A stretch of DNA of 64,000 nt, taken from Gnetum montanum (lineage: Eukaryota > Streptophyta > Gnetopsida > Gnetales > Gnetaceae). Shown piece by piece: positions 23,480 through 33,982 of this stretch. The notes under the pieces were generated by a model. The model was not told where the DNA came from, ran no database searches, and worked only from the letters and a program-made list of their open reading frames with translations. The position numbers were made by a program, and so were the translations under genes. The stretch spans positions 316,843 to 380,842 of the forward strand of contig MNCI01004531.1 in NCBI GenBank assembly GCA_015680685.1. The letters are read 5' to 3'. Within the stretch, counting starts at the first letter, position 1, and each line of letters begins with the position of its first letter.

Positions 23480-24660
23480 GATACCTTATAAAGTGAACAT
23501 TTGCATTACTTATGTCCCCATTCTCCACACTTGAAGAACTAAATTTTTGATAAGTTTCTACATTGATCCTTAACTTCCTTATCTTGGTCCTTCTTTGCTT
23601 TTCCTATTTCATCACCTTTATAAGTCTTTTATCATGGATGCCCTCATTTTCTTTAGATTTGGACTTAGATTTCCTTTTAGATTTGGATCCCTTCTCCTTC
23701 ACCTTGAAAGTTTGTTTGCTCTTATTTTTTAATCCACTTAATTTCTTCTTAGTCTTAAGTACCAAATCATAAGCCTCATCAACAGTTTGTGGCTCATAAA
23801 AAGAAAACCCCTACTGATACACCATTTTGAGATCTCCTTAAAAGATTGAATTATGTTCATAATTCTTCCAATTTAACTTAGCTCGATAGAATAGATTACA
23901 AAATTTAATGTAGAATTCTTTGACATCCTTGTCACCTTGCCTTAAGAATTTCAGCTTCATAATAGTCTCTTATCTCTAACAAGACTATTCAAATTTTCTT
24001 TTCAACCTTTATTTCATCACATTCCAATCTCTAATGGGATGACCATTTCATCTTTCATAACCCTAGGACTCCTTGTCCACCAAGTATAAGCCATATCTTC
24101 TGATTTGGATTTAGCAAAATGTACCCTCAAATTATTTGGTCCCTCTTCCAACTAGAAATACTTCTTAAGTGTCTTCAACCAACTTGAAAAAATCATTGGT
24201 ACCATCTATACCATTGAAAGTCTTCAATTCCATGTATAAAACTCTTGCAACATTTCTAAACACTCTAGCAATTCTTACCTTATCGACCTCATCAAGCTTG
24301 CCTGGAGAAGAAGTATTTACCAAAGTTATAGCCCTTGAAATTCTCATATGAATAATAGGATTCCCTCCCATTAGAATCCTTGGTTGATGGGTTACTATGC
24401 TCCCATAGCTAGATTGTCCTTCCTCTTCATCTGCTCTACCTCCACTTGATTATGAAACATATTCATCTTCATGTGCATCCTCTTTACTTCTGCATGTCTG
24501 GATATGGCTAGGAGTAGCATTCTTATCTACCTTTAAAATAATTTCATCCAATAGAAAAACCATATGTGCTATTCATGTCTCTATTCAAAGCTTGCACTTA
24601 TTTCTTCTTGGGTATCATTTGAGCTAGACAAAATCCTCAACTAATTTCCAGCAACACAAA
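23480..24660 (-). pseudogene. gag: Element A Gag, broken
   Basis: Capsid-type Gag of a chromovirus-like element, read from high to low coordinates. The 24,165-24,371 frame gives RNVARVLYMELKTFNGIDGT then NDFFKLVEDT, followed by HFAKSKSEDMAYTWWT (24,125-24,065) and a DKDVKEFYIKFCNLFYRAKL-like segment near 23,940-23,880. A Lys/Ser-rich stretch follows, then a knuckle reading FFKCGEWGHK..C near 23,485-23,530, whose first Cys has become Phe. These are the usual Gag blocks (DG....ff..l...f, a.s.l...A..WW). Stops are frequent. Confidence 0.7.
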
Positions 24661-24680
24661 GCTCAAAATCTCAACACAAA

Positions 24681-24693
24681 GGCTCTGATACTA
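24681..24693 (-). promoter_or_regulatory. Element A primer-binding site (tRNA-iMet)
   Basis: The - strand reads TAGTATCAGAGCC, one mismatch from the initiator-Met site TGGTATCAGAGCC, 4 nt inside the 5' LTR. Confidence 0.8.
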
Positions 24694-24697
24694 ATAA

Positions 24698-25664
24698 TGC
24701 TGGAGAGGGTTTACTTTAATAATTAATCACCTTCAAATACTAAATCTAGATATTTTGCAAAGATAAAACGTTTTGATAGAAAACAAGAAAACTAGCTATC
24801 CTTAATTAATTAATTAGAAGATTACAATCATATTCTGAAAACCCACAACATCTAAAACCTTTTATCCTTAAATGATATTGTAAAGCATGAGGCTCTACAA
24901 CCATACAAGGGATATTCTTAATAAAATACACAACCAATAGAGAATACCTTCCACAACCCAGGATTGAGATATTGACTCAAAAGTAAGACATAAAAGAATA
25001 GAATACATAGCTTAATACATCACACAATTGACCTTTGAGTTACAATCACCAATTGTACTCACTCAATGTGCCCTCACATCCTCTCTTACTAAGCTCTCCA
25101 CACTTAAGAGTTCTCTTTCTTAGTCATGGTATCAAAAAAAATGAATTACATTAATATTTATAGATAATAAGAGATAAGACATCTATAAACCTTATCTTAA
25201 CACCTCTTGAGGTTCCTTAGTTATTTCTATATTCTTCTAAGCTTCTCCTTGGTTGTTTTCATCCTTTTCCAACTTACCCTAGCTATTTTCCAAATTGGGA
25301 TGGGTGATTTTGGAAGTTTTCCCAGTTGTATGGGTCATCTCTAACCTTGGGAAGATGTCCCATATCAAAACCAACTTTCAAGGGAGACATCTCCTATGTA
25401 GGTAATATATCTCCTTCTAGGACAAGGCATCTCCTCCTAGCAAGAGACATCTTGCATAAGGCATCTTATTTGCATCAAGATTTCTTCCTTGAGAAGACTA
25501 TACTCTTAACAAGATGTTTCCTCTAACCTTAAGAAATCTTCTATCAAACCCAAGCCTTGACCAATACATCTTCTTGCCCTCCAAGACATCTTCAACAAGC
25601 CCAAAACCTATAATCATAAATGTAGGGAAGAAAAAAAGGATATTGGAAGAGACATCCCTCTACT
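24698..25664 (-). repeat. Element A 5' LTR
   Basis: Pairs with 13,091-14,044. On the + strand it starts TGCTGGAGAGGG and runs to about 25,664. Its U3 side (25,360-25,600) carries many AAGA..TCTT / GAGACATCTC words, as the 3' LTR does. The small frames within it are fortuitous. Confidence 0.75.
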
Positions 25665-25974
25665 AAGGGATAAATAAGAGGGTCTTTAAGTTCCACAACA
25701 TGTCAAAGTGGCCATAGCTTTAAAGCTCATGTTAAGAGAAAACCACATATGGAGCATACCACTAGGGCTTCTCTCAAATATGATATCTTTGGTCAAGTTT
25801 GGCCTATTTAATGTTGGTTACTTAGGCTTCATTCTCAATGAACTCCACCCATTGCCACATCACAAGCCCATAATCATAGATAGTGCATATATAAAAGTCC
25901 TTCCTATGTGTATAGAAAGCTATACTTCTTGAAAATTTGAAGTTGGAAGATTATCAATGTCTTACACAACTACC
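25665..25974. other. Spacer between element A and the solo LTR
   Basis: About 310 bp. A 74-codon + strand frame at 25,708-25,932 (SIPLGLLSNMISLVKFGLFN) shows no family I recognise; possibly host or older transposon sequence. Confidence 0.3.
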
Positions 25975-26954
25975 ATTAGTGATGAGACATGAAATTGCTC
26001 ATATTGCTGACTGTTGCGATAACGCACCCACGATAACGTGATATCGCAGTCCTCCGCAATGTCTATAAATAAGAGGCGACTCTCCCTCATTTGAGATCCC
26101 AGTTAGATTGTAGTGAAACTCTGGCAGTTTGATCCCTCCAGAGTTAGTTTATTTTTCCAGTGTCTGCCCGCAGTGTGGTGAATGTAGTTGTATGGTGTCT
26201 TTATTCGAGTGTGACGTACTTGGACACACACATGATTGACAATAAAGATCAAGATTACTTCATCATTGCAACATTCACTTTGTTATTTATTTGTTTGTTA
26301 ATTTATTTAATGTTATTTATTACCTGCAGTAGCGCAGTATGAGTATGACTTGATTACGAGCATTTACAAATGTGTACGGTTAGTCAAGGAATTGGTTACT
26401 CATCGCGATTAGTCTCTCTCACCCTTAAACTCTTAGAAGTAGGACGAGTACGACTTGATTATGAGCATTTAAGTATGACTACTTGGTAGCCCAGTGGCCT
26501 AGCTAGGATTTGCACCTAGGAATCCTAGTGGCGTATTTGGGATCTGCGCTTGGTAATCCCAGTGGCGTACCTAGTATCTGCGCTCGGTAGTCCCAGTGGT
26601 AGTCGTGCACGAAGTCCAAGATGTGTACGGTTGATCAAGGAATCGGATGCTCGTCGCACTTAGGCTAGATTAGATTCTCTTACCCTTTCCCTCCTAGCTT
26701 AGCTTAGTTAATCTTATTTCCCATTGTCTCAGGAGTAGCATTAGAATTAGAACACATCATACACCTCACTCTGGACTAAACCATATGTGACAAATGATAA
26801 ATACTAGTCCAGGTGGGAAGACAGCGAACTGCGACCTAAGGATAACTGTCTTGATGCCACAACTAGTCTGTTTGTAGAGTTCGACCGGATCGTGCGTGAA
26901 AATGCTCGTATTCGTATGGTTGAGCGTAGGGGTACCTCGCCGCTCATCAATTAG
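25975..26954 (+). mobile_element. Tat-like solo LTR with TSD ATTAG
   Basis: The LTR spans 25,980-26,949 (970 bp, TGATGAGAC...CGCTCATCA) and is flanked by the direct repeat ATTAG at 25,975-25,979 and 26,950-26,954. No internal sequence remains, which is the product of recombination between two LTRs. TATAAATAAGAGG is at ~26,065-26,077; the TCTTTATT / AATAAAGA pair at 26,198-26,205 and 26,241-26,248; U5 contains a 34-bp tandem repeat. Confidence 0.93.
26483..26602 (+). repeat. 34-bp tandem repeat in LTR U5
   Basis: Units start at about 26,483, 26,517, 26,551 and 26,584 with the core TTGGTAATCCCAGTGGCGTA and the tail GGATCTGCGC. Three full copies plus a partial one. Confidence 0.85.
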
Positions 26955-27800
26955 GTTTTGAGAACCTTTGATTATTAAAACAATTAAATCTCTTCCATTG
27001 TAATAACATAATTGCCCTTCCAAAAAAATTTGAAAGATTAGGATCTTTAAGGATATTATTTTTAATTCATTATGAAAATCTCAAAGAATTGAGATAACAT
27101 GTCACAGTTTACCTTCTCTAGGATTATTGGATATTCATGATTGCATTGAATTAATATCAAAGTAGATGAATTTATTTGTCCATATAAAAAAATAAAAAAA
27201 GGATTAACATTTTTTAATATTCACATCTTATAAAAGATGGCATTTGTTTGGTAAACATGACATAAATATAAAATGTATACATTATTAGAGATGCAAAGAC
27301 AAATATAATGTTTTTGACTTCAATTATACCTTACATTTCTAAATTATTATATTGGTTTTATAATTATAATTATAATGGTTAGATAACTAAAATTTATTAT
27401 TAGAGGAGTACGGATGTGTTGAAGTTAATTATGTGTTGTTTCTATTATAATATAGCCCCCACTGGAATTTTTCATGGTAGTAAATGTAAAGTATGAAGTT
27501 TGATTAATGGCTACTTCGCAACAAAAGCAATGGTTTGTAACATCTTTAATCATCTTTAAAAATTGAAAACATGAAGGAAAACATCCATTATTTTTCCTTG
27601 TCATTTTTACAACTTTTTCTCTACTCACTATTAATGTTGTGTTGCCAATATTTTGTAACTATACTTTGGACAACTTATAATATCTACAACAATTGGAATC
27701 AAAAGTTTTGTTGTATAATATTGTGTAATTTTTATTCACTAAGCACATAGAATGTTAAAGGGTTGATTATATTTACATATTAATTATTTTCTATTTTAGT
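26955..27800. other. Unassigned AT-rich stretch
   Basis: No recognisable coding sequence. A 67-codon - strand frame at 27,425-27,628 lacks a known motif. Confidence 0.4.
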
Positions 27801-27827
27801 AGGTTGTGTATTATCAAGATAAAAAAT

Positions 27828-28014
27828 ATGTTGATTTTGGTGAATAAATTTGATGGTCAAAATTATGAGCTCTATAAGATCAAAGTGGAGGACCTGTTGT
27901 AGACCAAGTACAAAACCTACTTTCATTCTCATTAACGAGTCGAACAAACTAGATCAAAGAGATCTTGCATTTAATTAACATTATATGCATCATTTAATTC
28001 TTACAAACATGTAA
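27828..28014 (+). pseudogene. gag: Ty1/copia Gag N-terminus, relic
   Basis: Reads MLILVNKFDGQNYELYKIKV then EDLL, followed after a stop and frame change by NKLDQRDLAF. This is the start of copia Gag (kFdG.NY.lWk.kMedlL ... W..lD..A...I.l.L). The match ends at the LTR at 28,021, so that sequence seems to interrupt the copia copy. A copia RNase H relic on the same strand lies at 31.14-31.53 kb and may be the far end of the same element. Confidence 0.6.
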
Positions 28015-28020
28015 GAGGGA

Positions 28021-28666
28021 TGTAACATCCCTATCTAAAGCTCCTTCCTTTTGTTAATATGTCTTATGACTCGAACCTTGTATGTGTTGTGCCTATCTTA
28101 TTTGTTGCATCTTAACCTTATATTGTACATTGTTCATTTGATACTTTACTATTATATTTGCTTATATTGATATTATGTTGTTCTTTTATAAGGTGAAATT
28201 ATATGAGGTGTTGGAACCTTGAAATAATTACAATACAAGTACACCCCAAGATATATAGTCTAACTAGAACTTTATAACTTAGCATTGCCCACTAAAATCA
28301 AACCCATGACTTAGAACTTTCAAAACATGAGTCTTAATACTAGGCTAATACATCATTATTAAGGTATAATTATATGATTATGTTATTTTATTATATAAAC
28401 CATATGTGCACTAACCTTGATGTATCATGGCACATGAGGTTCTACATAAAGCTTATGATGTGTGTATTTAATTATATATTACACTTACTTGATTGCTTTT
28501 ATGTTTAATTAAATTAATATTTTATTCTTGCATTGGTCTATTTGGATTTGAATTACTATTATATTATACAATATTATATTAAAATACACCTTTATGCTAA
28601 AGCACCAGGCATAAGAAAATAAATAACCAAACAAGGTTCCTAGGTTCTAAACACTAGGGTGTTACA
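28021..28666 (-). repeat. LTR of chromovirus-like family E
   Basis: 646 bp with inverted ends (TGTAACATCCC ... GGGTGTTACA). On the - strand it starts TGTAACACCCTAG, typical of chromovirus LTRs. The part near 28,205-28,345 and 28,590-28,666 is shared with 33,140-33,367. No matching 5-bp flanks (AGGGA versus CATTC), so not a simple solo LTR. Relative to the other copy it contains ~240 extra bp (28,350-28,590). Confidence 0.65.
28350..28590. repeat. Insertion within LTR E related to the 10.3/12.1-kb inverted repeats
   Basis: Absent from the 33.1-kb copy of the same LTR. Contains CATATGTGCACTAACC and ATCATGGCACATGAGGTTCT, closely matching the arms of the 10,268-12,124 unit. Probably one solo arm or short member of that family; exact ends uncertain. 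Confidence 0.5.
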
Positions 28667-28849
28667 CATTCTTGACCTTAAAGGAATCTTTATCTTTGAA
28701 GATAAGAATAGGAATCCACCTAATGCTTCCTCTTTTTTGCACTTAAGTTCTTCTTGAGCCTCCAAAAGGTTCTAGCACCATCCTTTCCCATTAGCTGATT
28801 GTTAAGCACTAGCCGATGCTTATAGGGTTTTAGAGGATTACTTTCTTTA

Positions 28850-29650
28850 TCTCTTTGGACATTGACATCTTAAGTGTTCAAGTTCATGACAATGATAACA
28901 TGCCTTCACCCTTCCTTGATTGTTCACTATTGAAATTTAAGAAGCAAGTTATCTACTCATTTATTATTCTACCATATCCATACATGGAGATTCTTCATTA
29001 TTACTTATAGTCATGGTTGAAGGTCCTTTTTTACGGTCCTTATTAGAAACTTAAAGTTAATTCCTGAAGTAAATAAATGAGCTTCTTCATAATTTTAAAA
29101 ATTCAGAGCAGTTAAGTGATACCTGATCAAAGACTTCAACCCCTTACAAAACCTTTTTACCCATGCCTACTCATCATCCAATATATATGATATATATTCT
29201 ACAAGCTCATTGAACTTAGTATCATACTCATGCATAGTCATGTCATCTTGTTGCAAGTTACAAAATTCATCCTACTTTTTTTCCTAGTAAGTTTGAATAG
29301 TAAATCAATCCTCAAACTCATATTTGGAAGTATCTCATAAGAATATTTCAACATTTTAATCCCTTACATGAAGCAAATGGTTCCACAATTAACCTATTGC
29401 TTCTTGTAGTTGGTAGGTAGCCAATCTTATCTTTTAATTTAGTGAACTATTCAACACTTTAAAAGCTTTTTCCATATCTTCAAGCCACTCATGTGTCACC
29501 AATGGATCATTAGGGTACTTATAAGTAAAAGGGCTTAGCTTTCTAAACTCTCCCCTCAACTTGGTGCCATCATTAGAACCTCCATGTTTGTTACCACCAT
29601 TACCATCATTATTGATACCATTATTTATCACGTTGATAAGGATTTAAAAT
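28850..29650 (-). pseudogene. gag: Chromovirus-type Gag D with CCHC knuckle, broken
   Basis: The - strand starts at 29,631 (MINNGINNDGNGGNKHGGSN), then LRGEFRKLSPFTYKYPNDPL, VTHEWLEDMEKAFKVL, KIRLATYQLQEAIG, KFNELVEYISYI and KRFCKGLKSLIRYHLTAL. It ends with C-YH-C-HELE-H-LRCQ-C near 28,880, the standard CX2CX4HX4C knuckle. This is the usual Ty3/gypsy Gag: capsid core then nucleocapsid. Stops interrupt it (after NSSLN and elsewhere). No pol follows; LTR E begins ~200 bp downstream. Confidence 0.75.
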
Positions 29651-29767
29651 AATTATTACTACACTTGATCCAAATTTGATCCACTAGTTTCACTTGCCTC
29701 ATTGTCCCTCCTTGATCCTCTTGGTGCAATCTATTGGAAACTAATAAACTTTGAATAGAAATATTAA

Positions 29768-29788
29768 ACCATGCTCTAATTCCAAGCT
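29768..29788 (-). promoter_or_regulatory. Degenerate tRNA-iMet primer site of element D
   Basis: The - strand reads TTGGAATTAGAGCATGGTTT, close to the common TTGGTATCAGAGCATGGTTT context. It is preceded by GAGGATGTGATA, an eroded LTR end, so the 5' LTR of D starts at 29,789 and extends right. That LTR is unlike LTR E. Confidence 0.55.
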
Positions 29789-30930
29789 ATCACATCCTCA
29801 AAATCATACTTAAGAAAATAATTAAATCGTATCATTCATGAGGCATGTAAAGAATAAAATTAATCACTTAATAAATTCTTAAGCAACTTAAATACTTATA
29901 AAATCATATAAGCTAAATAAATAACTTGCAAACTTAATAACTTGGAAGCCACTTAAAAATCCACATTTAACATATTAATGCCCACTTAGGTTTGATTACA
30001 ACTTAATATCAAAGTTCCACTAAAAATCCATATTCATGACCAAAATAAAAATCCATTGAATGATGAAAATATAAAATGAAATAGATAAAGATATAATCTT
30101 CTCATCCAATGTTAATCTTTCTTCTAGCTACTTATCCATCTATAAAGCATGAAACACATTCAAGAAGGATTAAAACATCCTCACAATCAAGGAAAACCAT
30201 CTTGAAGCCTGCAAGAACAAGACTAGAAGATGAGGCTCATGTTGCAAGCATATTGTTAGAAACAATAACAAATACCATTAAATTATCCATTAATCATTAC
30301 CATTAACATTATTATTAATGCATACCATCAATCCATGATTTACATTACCTATGATATTCCTATGAGGTTTCTAGAATTAGAAGTTAAAATAAGTATAAAG
30401 TTGATACTAACTTAAACTAGTCATTAAGACCTCTTGCTTGGGAGCCTCACCTCTCTAGACCACCCTCACAAAAATACAACTATTTGGTTCTGTTTATGAC
30501 TAGTATCAATCCTATAGCTAACCTAAAGCCTTAGCTCATCACTATTACTTAAGTTCTAATATTGATTGCATGTTGCCAGATTGATGAATCATCTTTGACA
30601 TTAACTTACTTTGGCCAATTAACCATTCATGTATCAATAGTCTTTGTAGAAGTCATGTCACTTAATGAATTGCAACTAGCATATCTAGCTACTAATACTA
30701 ATTGCATGTCACTAACTATTAGAATAAGACCACATCAATTACGAATGAGTTTCCAATGTCCAAGATAGAATAAAAGAACAATTGGAATAAACCCCAATTA
30801 AATAGATAACATGCCTTTAGACCTATTAGAGTGTGCATAGAAACTTTGAATTCTTAAAAATTCAATATTATCATTAGAAATTGATCAGTGTAGTAGGAAT
30901 CAATATCTTATTGATTTTTATTGCTTGAGA
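29789..30930. other. Probable 5' LTR of element D, then unassigned sequence
   Basis: The left end is set by the primer site; the right end could not be found. No gene recognised; frames of 65-70 codons at 30,109-30,768 show no motif. Confidence 0.35.
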
Positions 30931-31138
30931 AATGTTAATGCAAGAATGCTCTTGGCTGAAAAATATAGATATCATTGGTTATTTCTTGAAGTCATTAGGA
31001 TCAAGATGCTTGGCAACTTTTGAAAGTTTAAACATATTGATTGGCATCATTGCAGTGCTTGCAAGTGATTCAATGGAAATTAATATCATTAAAGATCATG
31101 AAAATTGTTCTCGAAAGAAAAGCAAAGAATTGAGTTTT

Positions 31139-31530
31139 ATTTGATTGGTCTAGAAACTCCACATCATGTGCTCTCATTATGCATGGAAAAAATCCATTAT
31201 ATTGGAAATCAAAGAAACAATAATTCACCAACTTATTTACTTATGAAGCAAAATTTATTGTCATGGCTGAATGCCTTCAACACATGCTCTAGCTAAATAA
31301 ACTTCTCTCACACTTAGGATTCAAAGTTGTTCTCTCTACACATTTGTATTATGATAATATATAAATAATTCAACTATCCCAAGACTATGTACATCATAAA
31401 AAATCCAAATACATTAACAACAAGTACTATTTCATTAAGCTAGAAATGAAAGAAGGGATCATCAAACCCAGTTACAATAGCAACTTGCTAACTTACTAAC
31501 AAAAAATCTTTAGTCTTATAGGATTAAGTG
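31139..31530 (+). pseudogene. pol: Ty1/copia RNase H, relic
   Basis: RNase H would degrade the RNA strand after copying. The frame reads DWSRNSTSCALIMHGKNPLY then WKSKKQ..FTNLFTYEAKFI, VMAECLQHML, LNKLLSHLGF and HHKKSKYINNKYYFIKLEMK then EGIIK. This matches copia RNase H (rKSTSGy.f.lg..p.sW.SKkQ..va.Ss.EAEy.a...a..e ... sKHi...yHfiRe.v..G.i). Several stops. A purine-rich tract follows, as expected near the end of a copia element. Confidence 0.7.
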
Positions 31531-31566
31531 CATTAATGAATTTGTAAGAATTCAAAGAATGACAGA

Positions 31567-31591
31567 TAAAGGAGAAAGAAAAGATGAAGAA
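31567..31591 (+). promoter_or_regulatory. Possible polypurine tract of the copia relic
   Basis: AAAGGAGAAAGAAAAGATGAAG is nearly pure purine and lies 40 bp after the RNase H relic. In copia elements such a tract borders the 3' LTR; I cannot define that LTR. Confidence 0.4.
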
Positions 31592-33139
31592 TGAACATTT
31601 CCTTCCACTATAAGGAGGGATTATTGGCTTTTTAGAGTAGAAGACAATAAATTTTTTTATTTTTATTATACAATAAAATTTTATTTTAATAAAATATGAT
31701 AGGAAAGTTTTGGAATGATGGGCACTTGTAATGTTATTTTGGCCCTAATTCATATACATATTTAATTTTTAAGGTTTTTTTATTATTAGGACTATTTTAT
31801 ATTGCTTTTAGTAAACTTTGCCCTACTCGTCACATGTATATATATACAAAGCATCTTTTGGAAATTTGTAGTAGGGAATCATGAATATAATTTCAACAAG
31901 AATTTGACTATTTCATTATCAATTTATTAATTTATCAACATCATTCATCATTATTTACTCAATCTTAGAAGTTGAACAGTCAAAATTAGGGATATTCACT
32001 ATTTTGATCATATCTCAACATTTTTCAATGATTCTAGATTTATTAAAAAGCTAGAATAGGTAGCTATGTACATCTAAAATCTCAATTCAATATATAGTAT
32101 TGTTTGTAAAAAATTACTCTATAACTTAGCATATTTTTTGAATCTTGAATTTATACCACAATGAATAATAGTCAATGATTAGATCATTTATCCCTCATCA
32201 CACAACAATTTGATGTGATATTAGATTTATTTAAAAGCTAATATTGGTAGAAATATTTATTTAAAATGTTAGCATCATAAAATTAACAACTTTTGAGTTA
32301 TCATCTCTCAAAATTTCACTACCAGAATTGCTGTAATTTTTGATAGATTAGAAAAAACATATGATAACCTTAGCTTCTAGATATCTTTTGGAGTACTTTC
32401 TTTTTCCAAATTGTAAAGAACTTTCTTTTTCCAAATGTTATTAGTTAATTCATTGTGAAGTCAAGATAACTAAATAATTCTATCTTTGCCTAAAATTCCT
32501 TCAAATTTATGATGAAGGTAGGCCCAGATTTTTCATTTTAGACAAGTTATGACATCATTATGTCATACATCTAGAACTTTCCTTTTATGGAAAGGTTTAT
32601 AAATATGAACCTAACCTTGAGACTTTAACATGAAAAAATAAAAAACAAAGTACATGAAGTGAGTAAATATGAGACATAAAAATGTAAGACATGACTTTCA
32701 TCCATACTATAACTTGACAAGATCATATTCTTCCATTATTATAAAAACATTGGACTCATATAACAATAACTAAATAAATATAAATTACCAACAATGGGCC
32801 ACCACCATCCTTCCAATTTTTCCATCTTAGAAGCAACAAGAGTTAGTAAGATAATTAGAGAATAAACCCAAAAATAAAAGGAATAAAAGAGAAATGAAAT
32901 ACCAATGTATCAAAATACATGTAAATAAGAAGTCAAGGGTTCAAACCTCAATATGAATAACCATAAGCATATAAAAAATAGCATTCAATGTAATAAATTT
33001 GAGTTCTAATCTCAACAAACATAAAAGAAGGGGTATTAGAATATACTTGTATAAATTACAAGCAATGCACAATATAATATTACAGCATATTATTTTTATT
33101 TTTATTTTTTTTTTGGTTGGGGGTGGGGGTGTGGGGATT
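31592..33139. other. AT-rich stretch, possibly old copia LTR plus unknown sequence
   Basis: No gene seen. A short duplication (CTTTCTTTTTCCAAAT) occurs near 32,397-32,440, and a G-rich run after poly-T at 33,103-33,137. Confidence 0.35.
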
Positions 33140-33367
33140 ATGTTGGAACCTTGAAATATTTGTAACATAGATACAAGATATATAATTTAATTAGAACTTT
33201 GTAACTTAGCATTTTGTACAAAAATTGAACCTATGACTTGAAGATTTTAAATCAAGGGTCTTACCACTAGGCCAACACTATTAAAATATAAGCTTATGTT
33301 AATGCACCAAGCATAAGAAAATAAATAATTGGCAAAGGTCCTAGATTGTTAACATTAAAGTGTTACA
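33140..33367 (-). repeat. Partial LTR E, second copy
   Basis: Matches 28,205-28,345 joined to 28,590-28,666 (GTTGGAACCTTGAAAT..., ATAAGAAAATAAATAA...) and ends AGTGTTACA. It lacks the ~240-bp insert of the other copy and also the outer LTR half. Confidence 0.65.
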
Positions 33368-33622
33368 ATAAGACTATATAGGAAATCATAAGCATAATTC
33401 CCTAGAATTAGCACTGGTAGCTTGAATAGATCATACAAATACTAACTAAACGTTTGCAATTTTCTTTTTAAGAAATTTTTGTTGTAACATAATAATAATA
33501 AATGTTGCTCATATTCTACTATTTTTACTAAACACAAATTTCAACTCAAAGATAATATGATATTATTCATACTCTCATAAGTAAAATAATTCCTATGCTA
33601 ATTAGAAAGATTCCTATGCTAA

Positions 33623-33870
33623 TTCCTATGCAAGGTTTATCCAAAAGTTTGTCTTTATTTCTATACACAAACTTGTGCTCAGGTACAATATTTGCTCGAA
33701 TAAAGATCCATTCACTTTGGGACTCCTAATGTGGGCACATGGAAATTACTCTAACTCTGGAATGGAAAAACTGCAAGAGTTTGACTAAGGTCTAGATCTA
33801 GATGGAGAAACAAGGGAGAGTCGCCTCTTATTTATAGATTTGGAAACCCATGCGATATCGCATCCCATCA
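33623..33870 (-). repeat. Element 2 truncated 3' LTR
   Basis: Aligns with the last ~250 bp (+ strand) of 38,983-39,761, from AGGTTTATCCAAAAG to CCCATCA. It includes the TCTTTATT / AATAAAGA pair (33,652-33,659 and 33,699-33,706) and a TATTTATA box. The remaining ~530 bp are gone. Confidence 0.85.
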
Positions 33871-33982
33871 TACCCCCATGACTAAATAAAAACTCATCCT
33901 CGAGTTCCTTACAANCCATGCGATATCGCATCCCATCATACCCCCATGATTGAATAAAAACTCATCCTCGAGTTCCTTACAA
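33848..33982. repeat. 67-bp direct duplication around an N
   Basis: 33,848-33,914 and 33,916-33,982 are near-identical (two or three mismatches near ATGACTAAAT/ATGATTGAAT) and separated by a single N. Likely an unmerged assembly join rather than biology. Confidence 0.75.

Larger units (their letters stand above)
13091..25664 (-). mobile_element. Chromovirus-type Ty3/gypsy element A, internally deleted and interrupted
   Basis: On the - strand: 5' LTR 24,698-25,664, initiator-Met type primer site, gag, protease, decayed pol, integrase C-terminal part, purine tract, 3' LTR 13,091-14,044. Element 1 sits inside (14,599-21,714). Removing it and one ATGGA copy joins the two halves without a gap. 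RT, RNase H and most of integrase cannot be found. No clear TSD, since the outer LTR ends are eroded. Confidence 0.75.

Noticed and set aside
28021-28666. LTR E as a simple solo LTR
   Set aside because: The 5-bp flanks differ (AGGGA versus CATTC) and different transposons adjoin each side.
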